64,000 bases of DNA from Larkinella arboricola (GCF_003259745.1 NZ_QLMC01000001.1:248001-312000); one strand, 5' to 3'. Positions 46,242 through 55,770 are shown, counted from the stretch's first letter. Numbers and translations: made by a program. The notes: generated by a model from the letters alone, not told the origin.

Positions 46242-47153
46242 TTATTCCAGTGCAATTTTGGCCTGAATAACCGGGTGTTCGGTCAGACCGACGCGTGACA
46301 GCGGGGCGTTGCGTCGCCAGGTGCCGCCGTTGATGCGTTCCCAGTAGGTAACGGGCCGCAGTTCCCGATTGAACGCCAGATACTGCCCGAAACACTCCCG
46401 TTCATTTTTCTGTCCATCCGGCATTTTAAACGAGGTCGAAAACCGATAGCGTGCTTCGTCGGTCGGCAGCCATTCCATCGCAATGAACAGACCCTCTTTC
46501 GGAAACCGGATCTGGAACCGCGACAGATCGACCTCACACCAGGTATTACCCCGCCGGGCCGCTATGACTAGGCTCTGGGGCAACAGATCTTCGCCGGGTT
46601 CGCCCTCGGTATTGGCGTAAACCCGCACACGAAACGGCGCGGTTGGTATGCCCCCACGCGCAATCAGGTACGAAACGCGGTGCAGATAACCCCGGATTCC
46701 GTTAGCATTCCGTACGTAAAGGGCAAATTCGATGTTCCGGCCGGAGCAGTTGCCCCAGACAATCGGCGCCCGCTTTCGGGTGGCTCCAACCGTCGTCAGA
46801 CGCGGTTTTCGGCCCCGAACGACCACTTCGGTCAGGACGTTGGATTTCGGTTGTAGCCGGAAAACCGTCGAGTCGGTCAAGCTGGTCAGCGGTATGAGCA
46901 AACTTTCAAAACCGACGCAGCTAATGAGCAGCGTGTCCACCTGCTGCGGAATCCGGGCCGTAAACCGTCCCTGCGCATCGGCATACGTACCGAAACGGTG
47001 TTGGGGTTCACTGATGAGCGCGTAGGAAACCGGTTGTTCAGTGGTCTGAATCAGTACACGTCCATTGATAGTCGTTTGAGCAAGCACGTATGGGCTGCCA
47101 AATAAACTGACAAAGAGGAGGAGAAACCGACTGCGGGTGATAGTATAATACAT
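46242..47153 (-). CDS. exported protein with CarboxypepD_reg-like domain
   Basis: 303 residues with a signal peptide (R-F-L-L-L-F-V-S-L-F-G ... V-L-A-Q). Residues ~27-115 form a carboxypeptidase-regulatory-like beta sandwich (I-N-G-R-V-L ... Y-A-L-I-S ... G-R-F-T) that ends in V-V-V-R-G-R, the connector that leads into a plug in TonB receptors. No plug or barrel follows; the remaining ~180 residues are an unassigned beta-rich domain found alone in other Bacteroidota proteins. Function unknown. Confidence 0.82.
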   Translation of the reverse strand: MYYTITRSRFLLLFVSLFGSPYVLAQTTINGRVLIQTTEQPVSYALISEPQHRFGTYADAQGRFTARIPQQVDTLLISCVGFESLLIPLTSLTDSTVFRLQPKSNVLTEVVVRGRKPRLTTVGATRKRAPIVWGNCSGRNIEFALYVRNANGIRGYLHRVSYLIARGGIPTAPFRVRVYANTEGEPGEDLLPQSLVIAARRGNTWCEVDLSRFQIRFPKEGLFIAMEWLPTDEARYRFSTSFKMPDGQKNERECFGQYLAFNRELRPVTYWERINGGTWRRNAPLSRVGLTEHPVIQAKIALE

Positions 47154-47174
47154 GGAAAACCGTCAACAATTAGG

Positions 47175-47182
47175 TAGTTTTG
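47175..47182 (+). promoter_or_regulatory. -7 promoter element of gcvT
   Basis: TAGTTTTG is an exact TAnnTTTG match in the divergent spacer, about 75 bases before the gcvT ATG at 47258. Confidence 0.45.
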
Positions 47183-47257
47183 TAAGTCGGGTTAATGATA
47201 CGATGTACCATCGGTGCGTCAAGCCGGAATCCGAACGCATTTCAATTGTTCCCTACT

Positions 47258-48352
47258 ATGGATGTAAAGCACATACCGCTCGAAAAAATTCACGAACAAC
47301 TTGGGGCAAAGATGGTGCCTTTTGCCGGATTCCTGATGCCGGTGCGGTATTCGTCCGATATGGAAGAACATCAGACCGTTCGCAAGGGCGTCGGTATTTT
47401 TGATGTGTCACACATGGGCGAATTTATTCTAAAAGGCGAAAAAGCCATTGATTTAATTCAAAAAGTATCGGCCAACGATGCCTCCGTGCTTCACGACGGC
47501 AAAGTGCAATACAGTTATTTACCCAACGACCAGGGTGGGGTGGTGGATGATCTGCTGATTTACCAGATCAGCCCCATTGAATTTATGCTGGTGGTCAACG
47601 CATCGAACATCGAAAAAGACTGGAACTGGATTCAAAGCCAGAACGAGTTCGACGATGGCGTTGAAATGGTCAATATTTCCGACGGAACCTGTCTGTTTGC
47701 CGTGCAGGGGCCGCTGGCTGCTCAGGCGCTGCAGCCGCTGACCAACGCCAAGCTGGATTCGATGTCGTATTATACATTCGAAAAAACGGATTTTGCGGGG
47801 TTCCCGAATGTCATTGTTTCGGCAACGGGCTACACCGGCGCGGGCGGTTTTGAAATTTACGTTGCCAACGAGCAGGCCGAAGCCGTGTGGAACGCCATTA
47901 TGAAAGCCGGGGAACCGTACGGTATTAAGCCCATCGGTTTGGGGGCGCGGGATACGCTGCGGCTGGAAATGGGCTATTGTCTCTACGGCAACGATATGGA
48001 CGAAACGGTTTCTCCGCTGGAGGCCGGTCTGGGCTGGGTGACCAAGTTTACCAAACCGTTTATCAATTCCGAAAATCTGCAACAGCAGAAAAATCAAGGT
48101 CTTACACGGAAGCTGGTCGGTTTTGAACTCATCGACCGGGGCATTCCGCGCAGCCATTATGAACTCTGCGACGCCGACGGAAACCGCATTGGTGAGGTAA
48201 CGTCAGGTACGCAGTCGCCCACGTTGGGCAAAGGAATCGGTATGGGGTATGTACCGACCGAATACAGCAAACCCGGTTCAACCCTTTTTGTGAAAGTCCG
48301 CGATCGGCTTCTGAAGGCGGAAGTCGTGAAATTACCGTTTGTGAAAAAATAA
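47258..48352 (+). CDS. gcvT: aminomethyltransferase, glycine cleavage system T protein
   Basis: Transfers the aminomethyl carbon from lipoylated H protein to tetrahydrofolate, releasing ammonia. GcvT blocks: D-V-S-H-M-G-E, G-G-V-V-D-D-L-L-I-Y, S-A-T-G-Y-T-G-A-G-G-F-E-I-Y and G-A-R-D-T-L-R-L-E. The start at 47258 (M-D-V-K-H-I-P-L-E-K) gives 364 residues, as in most bacteria. An upstream in-frame ATG at 47195 is rejected for lack of conservation. gcvH and gcvP are elsewhere. Confidence 0.96.
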   Translation: MDVKHIPLEKIHEQLGAKMVPFAGFLMPVRYSSDMEEHQTVRKGVGIFDVSHMGEFILKGEKAIDLIQKVSANDASVLHDGKVQYSYLPNDQGGVVDDLLIYQISPIEFMLVVNASNIEKDWNWIQSQNEFDDGVEMVNISDGTCLFAVQGPLAAQALQPLTNAKLDSMSYYTFEKTDFAGFPNVIVSATGYTGAGGFEIYVANEQAEAVWNAIMKAGEPYGIKPIGLGARDTLRLEMGYCLYGNDMDETVSPLEAGLGWVTKFTKPFINSENLQQQKNQGLTRKLVGFELIDRGIPRSHYELCDADGNRIGEVTSGTQSPTLGKGIGMGYVPTEYSKPGSTLFVKVRDRLLKAEVVKLPFVKK

Positions 48353-48366
48353 ATTCGAGGGTAATA

Positions 48367-48421
48367 CGGCTGGAGCAGATTCGCGCTGATTTTTGGTGAA
48401 TCAACCGCGTTGTTCCAGCCG
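48367..48421. repeat. long hairpin in the gcvT-comB spacer
   Basis: CGGCTGGAGCA (48367-48377) pairs with TGTTCCAGCCG (48411-48421), 11 bp with one G:T; inside it GATTC (48378-48382) pairs with GAATC (48398-48402). There is no T tail. Resembles the other spacer hairpins in the window. Confidence 0.5.
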
Positions 48422-48444
48422 CGTTCCTGTCATTACTCCATAGC

Positions 48445-49161
48445 ATGAAAACCATAGACGTCTGTCTGACACCTGATTTACTTCACCTTCATTCCGATTC
48501 TCTCGAAAATTCCATTGTCATTGTAGCCGACGTATTTCGGGCTACGTCGTGCATGGTAACGGCTTTTGCCCACGGTGTCAACAGCATTATTCCGGTGGCT
48601 ACCGTTGAGGAATGCAGCCAGTTGCAAAGCCGGGGGTATCTGGCCGCGGCCGAACGAAACGCCAAAATGATTGAAGGCTTTGACCTGGACAATTCGCCGT
48701 TTAGCTACATGGACGAGCGGCTGATTGGCGCCAACATCGCCATGACGACCACCAACGGAACATACGCCATCACGCGTTCACGGAATGCCGTAAAAGTGCT
48801 GGTGGGCTCTTTTCTGAATCTGGAAGCAATTGTGCGGTTTTTGCAGGGCGAACGGTATGATGTCATGATTCTGTGCGCGGGCTGGAAAGGACGGGTTAAC
48901 CTGGAAGATACGCTCTTTGCGGGCGCCCTGATCGAGCGGCTCAAGGATGAATACATGGTTCCGGAAGATAGCGGCTTGATGGCCTGGCGGCTTTACACGC
49001 AGGGAAAAAACGACCTACCGGGTTTTCTGGCTACTTCTTCCCACGTTCGGCGTCTCCACCGGTTGAGCATTCACAAGGATATTATTTACTGTTTGCAGCA
49101 CGATCTGTACGATGTTATTCCGGTGCTGCGGGGTAGCACGCTGGTCAGTATGGAAGTGTAA
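48445..49161 (+). CDS. comB: ComB-like 2-phosphosulfolactate phosphatase
   Basis: 238-residue protein of the ComB family, Mg-dependent phosphatases that dephosphorylate 2-phosphosulfolactate (coenzyme M route in methanogens). Blocks: V-A-D-V-F-R-A-T-S-C, A-E-R-N, N-S-P, T-T-T-N-G-T and C-A-G-W-K-G-R-V-N-L-E-D-T. Bacteroidota do not make coenzyme M as far as I know, so here the enzyme probably serves sulfolactate metabolism or another phosphate ester. Convergent with the kinase gene 12 bases away. Confidence 0.87.
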   Translation: MKTIDVCLTPDLLHLHSDSLENSIVIVADVFRATSCMVTAFAHGVNSIIPVATVEECSQLQSRGYLAAAERNAKMIEGFDLDNSPFSYMDERLIGANIAMTTTNGTYAITRSRNAVKVLVGSFLNLEAIVRFLQGERYDVMILCAGWKGRVNLEDTLFAGALIERLKDEYMVPEDSGLMAWRLYTQGKNDLPGFLATSSHVRRLHRLSIHKDIIYCLQHDLYDVIPVLRGSTLVSMEV

Positions 49162-49173
49162 AGCCCGGTTTGG

Positions 49174-51078
49174 TTATTGAATCTGAACGGCGGGGAACAC
49201 GGGCTGCGGTAACGCGTAAAAAAACGTGGTGCCCCGGCCCGGCTCGCTTTCTGCCCAAATCCGACCGTTTAGTTTGGTGATGAAATCTTTGCAGATGGTT
49301 AAGGCCACGCCAGCGCTGCGATCAATGGCGCTGTGACTGGAAGCCGTAAAGGCAAATAGCTTATCCAGTTGCTCCTGAGTCATGCCGGCCCCTTTGTCTT
49401 TTACCGAAACAATAACTTCCTGATGCGTATAGCTGGCATCAACGATTATTGAACTGCCTGTCGGCGAAAACTTGATGGCGTTATGAATTAGGTTTCTGTT
49501 GATAAACTGAATAATTTCCCGGTCGGTCGTGATTGATAAATTCTTGCTAACGCAGTTTACGAGCGATAGGTTTTTATCCTGCATAAGCGTATGATGAAGC
49601 GAAGCGGCTTCTTCGATAGCCGTGTAGACGAGTATGGTATCTGGCGTCGCCACAAATCCGGAATATTGTTTTTTTACCCATTGCAGAATGTTGTCAAACG
49701 TTTTTAAAACCGTATCTATTTCCGATTGCAGGGCGGTATAAAACCGTTCCAGTTCTTCTTTCGAAAAAACATATTCGTCTTTAAGCAGGCTTACCATACT
49801 TAATGTAGAATTAAGCGGGGATCTGAAGTCATGGGCCAGCATGGAAACCAGTTTGGCCTTAAATTCATCCGAATGCTTCAGTAAGTGGTTTTGTTCCGTT
49901 ATTTTCTCATTAAGCTGGTTTTGTAAACGAGCCTGTTCCCGCAGCTTTTTATAGAGGACAGAAATAAAAATAATGCCGCCGATTGCCAGTAAGGATAAAC
50001 CCAGTAGCAGCCCAATCGTTTGTCGGTTATTTTTTGCTTGAAGCTCCAGCCGTTCTACTTTTTGCTGTGTGTTATGATAAGCGATATAGTCACCAATAAA
50101 ACCGTTATTGCTGTTCTTTTCTTCTTCCAGCGCCTGCACCAGACGCTCGTTTGTTATCGCCCGGTTTTTTTCGTCTCCTTTTAATTGATAACAGTTTCGT
50201 AATGATTTTAAAATCTCCGTTTTAAACGTAATAAAACCACTTCGGCTGGCTAACTCGTAACTTCTGTTGTAGCAGATTATGGCGCTATCAATCTGATTTC
50301 GTTTAAGAAAATACTTTGCATAATAATCCAGACCCGCGATTTCATGGTATTCCCACTGATGAGTCCGGGCAATTTGCAGGGATTGCAAAATCAGTTCCCG
50401 TGCTTTGGTGAGGTGTCCGTTTCTTATCAGTTTGTCGCTTTTTAGCTGCTGGATAAAAAGCTGGGCGCGCTGGTCTTTAAACCGGATGGCAATTTCCTCC
50501 GCTTTATTCAGATAATAGTCTGATGAATCGGGCTCGGATTTGGGCCGGAGGAAATTATAGTTTGCGTATAACATGCACTTGATGGAATCCGAACGGAGTG
50601 CTGAGGCCCGGTTTAAAGCCCTCCTCGAAAATTTCACCGCGTTTAGGGTGTCGCCTAGTACTTCATAAACAATAGCCGAATTCATCAGCATTTGAGTCGT
50701 TCCGATGGTGTCAGGGATGCTTTTATATTCGAGCATGGCCTCCGTGTAGGATTCCAGCGCCTGACTGTATACGCCTTTCAAAAAAAGTGCGGTTGCAATA
50801 TTGCACAGGGCATCGGCTTTGCCTTTTGCATACTGTTGCCGGTCGGCGATGGCTTTAGCCCGTATACCGTATAACAAACAACTATCGGCGCTCTTCATGT
50901 GCATCATGAAGCCGATGAGATTATATTTATCGAGATAGGAAGTACTATCCGTGGTGGTGGCAAGCTCCCTCTGTAACGTTCTGATTTCGGAAACCTGTCC
51001 CTTTGCCGGGCTGACACCAAGACACATTATGCCGATGAGAGAAGAGATAAAGTACCTTACAGCCTTTAAACCTGCCAT
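49174..51078 (-). CDS. TPR-containing membrane sensor histidine kinase
   Basis: 634 residues. Signal peptide (~1-27), periplasmic tetratricopeptide-type helical repeats (~60-320), a transmembrane helix at ~354-376, a coiled coil (~378-405), HisKA with the phospho-accepting H416 in M-L-A-H-D-F-R-S-P-L-N, and a HATPase domain (N box R-N-L-I-H-N-A-I-K-F; G1 D-K-G-A-G-M). The second Gly box reads S-A-G-V-A-L-T-I, weaker than the usual G-x-G-L-G-L, yet the N and G1 boxes look intact. No response regulator is adjacent. The signal is unknown. Confidence 0.92.
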   Translation of the reverse strand: MAGLKAVRYFISSLIGIMCLGVSPAKGQVSEIRTLQRELATTTDSTSYLDKYNLIGFMMHMKSADSCLLYGIRAKAIADRQQYAKGKADALCNIATALFLKGVYSQALESYTEAMLEYKSIPDTIGTTQMLMNSAIVYEVLGDTLNAVKFSRRALNRASALRSDSIKCMLYANYNFLRPKSEPDSSDYYLNKAEEIAIRFKDQRAQLFIQQLKSDKLIRNGHLTKARELILQSLQIARTHQWEYHEIAGLDYYAKYFLKRNQIDSAIICYNRSYELASRSGFITFKTEILKSLRNCYQLKGDEKNRAITNERLVQALEEEKNSNNGFIGDYIAYHNTQQKVERLELQAKNNRQTIGLLLGLSLLAIGGIIFISVLYKKLREQARLQNQLNEKITEQNHLLKHSDEFKAKLVSMLAHDFRSPLNSTLSMVSLLKDEYVFSKEELERFYTALQSEIDTVLKTFDNILQWVKKQYSGFVATPDTILVYTAIEEAASLHHTLMQDKNLSLVNCVSKNLSITTDREIIQFINRNLIHNAIKFSPTGSSIIVDASYTHQEVIVSVKDKGAGMTQEQLDKLFAFTASSHSAIDRSAGVALTICKDFITKLNGRIWAESEPGRGTTFFYALPQPVFPAVQIQ

Positions 51079-51215
51079 TTTATGAGTAGTGCGGTAAAAC
51101 TTGTCGGACAGTTAGCGAACAACGGTTAGGGGCATGACGAATGTAACCTTTTTTAATACAAATTAAATTTCTTTGTAATTGTTTGTGAAATAAGTAGAGA
51201 TAGCGTTAAAAAATA

Positions 51216-51256
51216 ATAAAGCCGGAAGGCTCCTTTAGGGTCCATTCCGGCTTTAT
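51216..51256 (-). terminator. terminator of the acyl carrier protein gene
   Basis: ATAAAGCCGGAA (51216-51227) and TTCCGGCTTTAT (51245-51256) form a perfect 12-bp stem. On the minus strand it is followed by a T-rich tail, so it ends acpP transcripts and isolates the gene from the kinase. Confidence 0.85.
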
Positions 51257-51277
51257 AACGGTATGTATGGTAACGGC

Positions 51278-51517
51278 CTACGCCTGCATGGCAACGTGCT
51301 GTTCCGTTTGCAGATAATTAACGACTTCCTCAAAAGTCGTCAGTTTTGAGTAATCTTCGTCGGGGATCCGGATACCGAATTCCTGCTCCAGTTGCATAAT
51401 CAGATCAACCGTGTCCAGACTGTCCAGACCCAGGTCGCGCGTAAAGTGAACGGAAGGATGAATGGCCGATTCTTTAATGCCAAAGTTTTTGAGAATGTTG
51501 GTTACGCGATCTTTCAT
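51278..51517 (-). CDS. acpP: acyl carrier protein
   Basis: 79-residue carrier for acyl chains. The phosphopantetheine site is S33 in G-L-D-S-L-D-T-V-D. Helical, acidic, with I-P-D-E-D in the usual loop. It stands alone between a terminator and a tolC-like gene and is not next to fabF/fabD. It could be the main fatty-acid ACP or a dedicated one (e.g. for a lipid, flexirubin or polyketide pathway); sequence alone does not decide. Confidence 0.9.
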   Translation of the reverse strand: MKDRVTNILKNFGIKESAIHPSVHFTRDLGLDSLDTVDLIMQLEQEFGIRIPDEDYSKLTTFEEVVNYLQTEQHVAMQA

Positions 51518-51662
51518 AGTCGTAGCTGTTTGCAGGTTGTCGAAATAACGCAGACGAGCATCTGCTGGTGTGTGAGAGCGGCTGTTTGTCCTAACAGACC
51601 ACGATTAGAGAACCGTCTGCTCACTTTTTTAGTTTTCCAGACTGTAAACTTTTCGTTAGTGG

Positions 51663-52964
51663 TTACAACAAATTTTCGCCCATCAGTCTTTTGTATTCTA
51701 ATTGATTGAGTACTAGTTGGTATTGGTAGTTCAAACGAGCCAGTTCCGCTTCTTCAACGCCCGTCTCGGCACTTTGCAATTCAACGGGGGTAATGACCCC
51801 GGATTGCAATCGAACCTGGGCAATTTCCAGCGCCTTCCGGGCTTGCAGAACCTGCGTTTCCAGATTTTGCAGGCGCTGCCGATTACTCTGGATATCGGTA
51901 TTCAACTGCGACAGGCTTTGTCGTAGCTGCGCATTAGCATTTTCGACGGCATACCGGCTGGCATCCAGAGTAAGCCGGGCCTCCTGGTTTTGCAGGGCAT
52001 ACCGTTTGCCGGAATAAATGGGTACGGTAAGATTAACTCCGGCGGCAATGTTGAACTTCATCGAAGCGATGTCCGGCAGATAACCGTTACGATAACCCGC
52101 GGCACCACTAAAACTCAGGTTGGGGCGACCGCTGCGGCTATACGCCAGTACATCGGTTTGGGCCGCCCGGACCCGGTCCTGCGCTAATTGTATGTCTTTG
52201 TTACTGGACTGAGCCGTTTGCAGGCTCCCTTCGGTTGTGAATGGCTGCACGGGTACATCAAACTGAGCGGCAGCGGGACTGATGGCCGGATTTAGATTTC
52301 CGGTCAGGTACGTCAATAACGCCCGCTGGCGCTCCAGATTGTTTTGCAGGTCGATTTTTCGATTCTGTGCGGCTTTCAGGCGCACTTGCTGCGTCAGCAG
52401 ATCGAACTGCAATGCTTCACCATTCTGTAACCGGTTGGCGAAAATCTGTATATTTCGTTGAGCCACCTGAATAACCGAGTCCTGCACGATAATGCTTTTT
52501 TGCAGGAACCCGACGCCGTAATAGGCAGCCGCCACCTGATAGGCGAGGTTCTGCTGGGTCAGTTCCAGATTTCGTTTCAGAATCTGAACATGGTCAACGG
52601 CCTGCCGAATGCTGGCATCGGTACGCCCGAAATCATACAGCGTCTGCCCAATACCAATGTTTGCATTGAAATTATGGTTGGGCTGAAACTGAATCGTCGT
52701 CTCATTCCCGTTGACGGGCAACGTCGCTTTCGCAACGGGCGTAAGGTATTGGTAACTTCCGTTGCCGGCAATGTTGGGCTGGTAGGCCGACCGGGCAATA
52801 TCAATCCGCACTTCACCCGCCCGGAGTTGTTGTTCCTGTTCTTTCAGGCGGGGAAAATTCGTATTGGCTTCGTTAATCAAACTTCGTAAGTCTTCCGGGA
52901 CGGACTGAGCCCGGGCCACGGTCGTCGCCAAAGCAATAAGTATTGATAAGCTTAGATGTTTCAT
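51663..52964 (-). CDS. TolC-family outer-membrane efflux protein
   Basis: Outer-membrane channel of a tripartite pump. Signal peptide at 1-19 (ends A-R-A-Q). Two homologous halves of long coiled-coil helices (~35-200 and ~245-430) alternate with strands (Q-T-L-Y-D-F-G-R in the first half, V-P-I-Y-S-G-K-R in the second), the usual TolC repeat. 433 residues. Third gene of the pump operon, 52 bases after the transporter gene. Confidence 0.94.
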   Translation of the reverse strand: MKHLSLSILIALATTVARAQSVPEDLRSLINEANTNFPRLKEQEQQLRAGEVRIDIARSAYQPNIAGNGSYQYLTPVAKATLPVNGNETTIQFQPNHNFNANIGIGQTLYDFGRTDASIRQAVDHVQILKRNLELTQQNLAYQVAAAYYGVGFLQKSIIVQDSVIQVAQRNIQIFANRLQNGEALQFDLLTQQVRLKAAQNRKIDLQNNLERQRALLTYLTGNLNPAISPAAAQFDVPVQPFTTEGSLQTAQSSNKDIQLAQDRVRAAQTDVLAYSRSGRPNLSFSGAAGYRNGYLPDIASMKFNIAAGVNLTVPIYSGKRYALQNQEARLTLDASRYAVENANAQLRQSLSQLNTDIQSNRQRLQNLETQVLQARKALEIAQVRLQSGVITPVELQSAETGVEEAELARLNYQYQLVLNQLEYKRLMGENLL

Positions 52965-53016
52965 TTTCTAGAAATATTGTGGATAAGGACTATCCGGCTT
53001 CTGATGGATTTGCAGA

Positions 53017-54591
53017 TTAGTGGGCCGCATCCGCTGCGGCTTTGGCGGCTGCCGGATCCATTTTCTTATTTTTCATGAAAAACAGCAGCGGCAGCGTCAC
53101 CACGAAAAAGAGTCCCGCCAGCCGGAATGTATCCAGGTAAGAAATCATCAGCGCCTGTTTGCTAATGATGCCGTCCAGGCTCTTGTAAGCTCCCGTCACC
53201 GCATCCATCGCATTCATGCCGCGGGCGGCCAGTCCCTGTGCCAGGGCGTTCAGCCGGTCCGTAGTCAGGGGATCACCGGCTTGCAGATTCGAAACCAGAT
53301 CGTTGCGGTGAACGGCGGTGCGCTGGGCAATGTAGGTGTTTGTAATGGCCACGCCGAAAGCGCCCCCCAGTTGCCGCACCATGTTCGTAAACGCAATGCC
53401 GGTTGGCAGTTCCTGCGGTTTGAGCGTCGAAATCGACTGATTGATCAGGGGGGCGTTAATCATGGCCATACCGGCCCCGCGCACCAGCAGGGCCCACGTA
53501 AAATCGCTCTCGCCCGCATCGGCATTCAGGTTCGACATCATATAGCAGAACAGAATAAACGACAGGTACCCAAGCACACCGAAAAGGCGTGGGGAAACCC
53601 CATTTGCCAGCGACCGCCCGACAAGCGGAAACATCAATAGCGAGATGGCTCCGCCCGGAATCAGGATATTGCCGGTTTTGGTGGCCGTATAGCCGACAAT
53701 CCGTTGGGCAAACAGCGGAAACAGCAGAATGGACGTGAACAAACCGTAACCGATGATGAACACCAGAATGGAACCCACTGCCAGATTCTGGTTTTTTACC
53801 ACCCGCAGATCCATCACCGGGCTGTCGGTTTTCAGTTCCCACCACAGAAACAGCGGGATGCTGATAACGGCTACAACCGTTAAATAGAGAATCGCGCGGT
53901 CGTCGAACCAGTCGTCGGCTTCGCCCCGTTCCAGCACGTACTGCAAACTCCCGATGCCCACCGCCAGCAACAGAATACCGATCTGGTCGATTTTAATCCG
54001 GCTACGGTCGATGTTAAACTCATTGGGCTGTTTTTCAACAAACGTCATACACAGGAACATGGCCAGAATACCGATGGGAACGTTGATGAAAAACATCCAG
54101 CTCCAGTGGTAGTTGTCGATGATATAACCCCCCAGCGTGGGGCCGATTGTTGGCCCGAGCACAATTCCCATCCCGAAAACCGCCGAAGCAATGGCCCGCT
54201 GGTTGGGCGGAAACGAATCGTACATGATGCCCTGCGAGGTCGATAACAACGCACCCCCGCCAATGCCCTGCAAAAACCGGAATGCCACCAGGGTCCACAG
54301 ATCGTCGGCAATCCCGCAGAAATACGAAGCGATGGTAAAGAGGATGATGGAGCCGATGTAATACGTTTTCCGACCGAAATACTGCTGTAAAAAGCCGGTC
54401 ATCGGAATGATGATGACGTTGGCAATGGCATAAGCCGTAACCACCCACGAAATGTCTTCAATGGTAACGCCCAGGTTGCCCGCCATCTGGGTCAAACCGA
54501 CGTTTACAATCGAGGTGTCAATCAATTCCAGGATGGCTGCCGAAACCGTTGTGATCACGACAATCCATCGTCTAAAGCCTGTGGTTGCCAT
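53017..54591 (-). CDS. DHA2-family drug:H+ antiporter (EmrB/QacA type)
   Basis: Inner-membrane major-facilitator exporter with 14 hydrophobic segments. Motif D1 (L-I-D-T-S-I-V-N-V-G-L) in TM1, motif A-like G-R-K-T after TM2, and antiporter motif C (G-P-T-I-G-P-T-L-G-G) in TM5 are clear. 524 residues. It sits 3 bases after the EmrA-like adaptor and before a TolC-like gene, so it builds an EmrAB-TolC type complex. Substrate unknown (uncouplers or hydrophobic drugs in the family). Confidence 0.95.
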   Translation of the reverse strand: MATTGFRRWIVVITTVSAAILELIDTSIVNVGLTQMAGNLGVTIEDISWVVTAYAIANVIIIPMTGFLQQYFGRKTYYIGSIILFTIASYFCGIADDLWTLVAFRFLQGIGGGALLSTSQGIMYDSFPPNQRAIASAVFGMGIVLGPTIGPTLGGYIIDNYHWSWMFFINVPIGILAMFLCMTFVEKQPNEFNIDRSRIKIDQIGILLLAVGIGSLQYVLERGEADDWFDDRAILYLTVVAVISIPLFLWWELKTDSPVMDLRVVKNQNLAVGSILVFIIGYGLFTSILLFPLFAQRIVGYTATKTGNILIPGGAISLLMFPLVGRSLANGVSPRLFGVLGYLSFILFCYMMSNLNADAGESDFTWALLVRGAGMAMINAPLINQSISTLKPQELPTGIAFTNMVRQLGGAFGVAITNTYIAQRTAVHRNDLVSNLQAGDPLTTDRLNALAQGLAARGMNAMDAVTGAYKSLDGIISKQALMISYLDTFRLAGLFFVVTLPLLFFMKNKKMDPAAAKAAADAAH

Positions 54592-54594
54592 ACG

Positions 54595-55680
54595 TTACTG
54601 AACTTTCACGGCGATGTCTGTGCTCAAACCCGCGCGAAGCAGTCCTTTGTATTTTGCTGGATTTTCAATTTCAATTTTTACCGGTACGCGCTGCGTAACC
54701 TTAACGAAGTTGCCCGAAGCATTATCGGCGGGCAGCAGTGCGAATTTGGCACCCGTTGCTTCCGAGAGCGAAACCACTTTGCCTTTCACGTCCAGATCGG
54801 GATACGCATCAATTTTTACGTCTACCGGCTGCCCGACGCGCATATGTTCCAGTTGCGTTTCCTTGAAGTTGGCGACGACCCAGAATGTCGAGTCGTTCAC
54901 AATCGTGAACAGATTCTGGCCGGGCTGGACGTACTGGCCGACAACCACATTTTTCTTCCCGATTTTGCCGGAGATCGGTGCGGTAATTTTGGCATACCCC
55001 AGCCGCAGTTTGGCATTGTCGATGGCGGCCTGTTTTACTTTCAGCAGGGCCTGCGCTTTCAGAATAGTAGCCTGCGCGCGGGTAATAGCGGCCCGGGCTA
55101 CATTTTCCGAGGTTTTTGCCAGGCCAACCTGTTGCACGCTGGCTTCGTACTGGCGGCTTTGCACTTCGGCGTTATTACGCGAGTCTTCCAGTTGCTTCTG
55201 CGTCAACGACTGGCCTTTGTAGAGGTTTTCGTCACGCTTGAGGTCGCTGTTGGCCTTTGAAACCCGAACCGCCTGCACATTAGCGTTCGACTGCGTAACC
55301 TTTAAATTCTGCTGGACATTGCGCAAACTGGCCTGGGCATTTTGCAGATCGGCTTTGGCGGTCTGAATATCGGCTAGCGTCTGCTGGTAATCAGCCTCGG
55401 CCTGTTGCAGAGCGAGTTCGTATTCCTGCGGATCGATGGTAATCAGGGGCTCTCCGCGTTTTACGGTCGTATAATCTTCGATAGAAACCTGCTGAACATA
55501 ACCGGCTACCCGGGCGAGAACCGGTGCGGTGTTGCCTTCAATCTGGGCGTTGTCCGTCGTTTCATACTGCTGATTATATCGATAGGACTGAAACCCGTAA
55601 AATGCAGCCGCTACGACGATGACCAGCACAATCAGACGCGGAAGGTATTTTTTTACGGGTGTGGTTTGTTCTGTTGCCAT
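54595..55680 (-). CDS. HlyD/EmrA-family membrane fusion protein
   Basis: Periplasmic adaptor linking the DHA2 pump to the TolC channel. One N-terminal membrane helix (~15-30), split lipoyl/biotinyl-like domain (~50-90 and ~215-250), a long coiled-coil hairpin (~95-205; A-D-Y-Q-Q-T-L-A-D-I-Q-T-A-K), then a beta-barrel domain. 361 residues. First gene of the operon; its promoter region carries inverted MarR-type sites. Confidence 0.94.
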   Translation of the reverse strand: MATEQTTPVKKYLPRLIVLVIVVAAAFYGFQSYRYNQQYETTDNAQIEGNTAPVLARVAGYVQQVSIEDYTTVKRGEPLITIDPQEYELALQQAEADYQQTLADIQTAKADLQNAQASLRNVQQNLKVTQSNANVQAVRVSKANSDLKRDENLYKGQSLTQKQLEDSRNNAEVQSRQYEASVQQVGLAKTSENVARAAITRAQATILKAQALLKVKQAAIDNAKLRLGYAKITAPISGKIGKKNVVVGQYVQPGQNLFTIVNDSTFWVVANFKETQLEHMRVGQPVDVKIDAYPDLDVKGKVVSLSEATGAKFALLPADNASGNFVKVTQRVPVKIEIENPAKYKGLLRAGLSTDIAVKVQ

Positions 55681-55706
55681 TTTAGTGCAGATGAATCTTT
55701 TTTTGG

Positions 55707-55770
55707 TAAACTTAGTTGACTAATTTTGGGCAAAAGTAAATGTTCAAAATCGAATAGTCAACTTGGTTTA
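55707..55770 (-). promoter_or_regulatory. efflux-operon promoter flanked by an inverted pair of MarR-type sites
   Basis: On the minus strand, TTG (55761-55759) and TACTTTTG (55738-55731) are separated by 20 bases, a good Bacteroidota promoter. TAGTCAACTTGGTTTA (55755-55770) overlaps the -33. TAAACTTAGTTGACTA (55707-55722) lies just after the -7. These two 16-mers are reverse complements apart from two bases. The second also contains the dyad TTAGT-tg-ACTAA (55712-55723). Confidence 0.7.
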
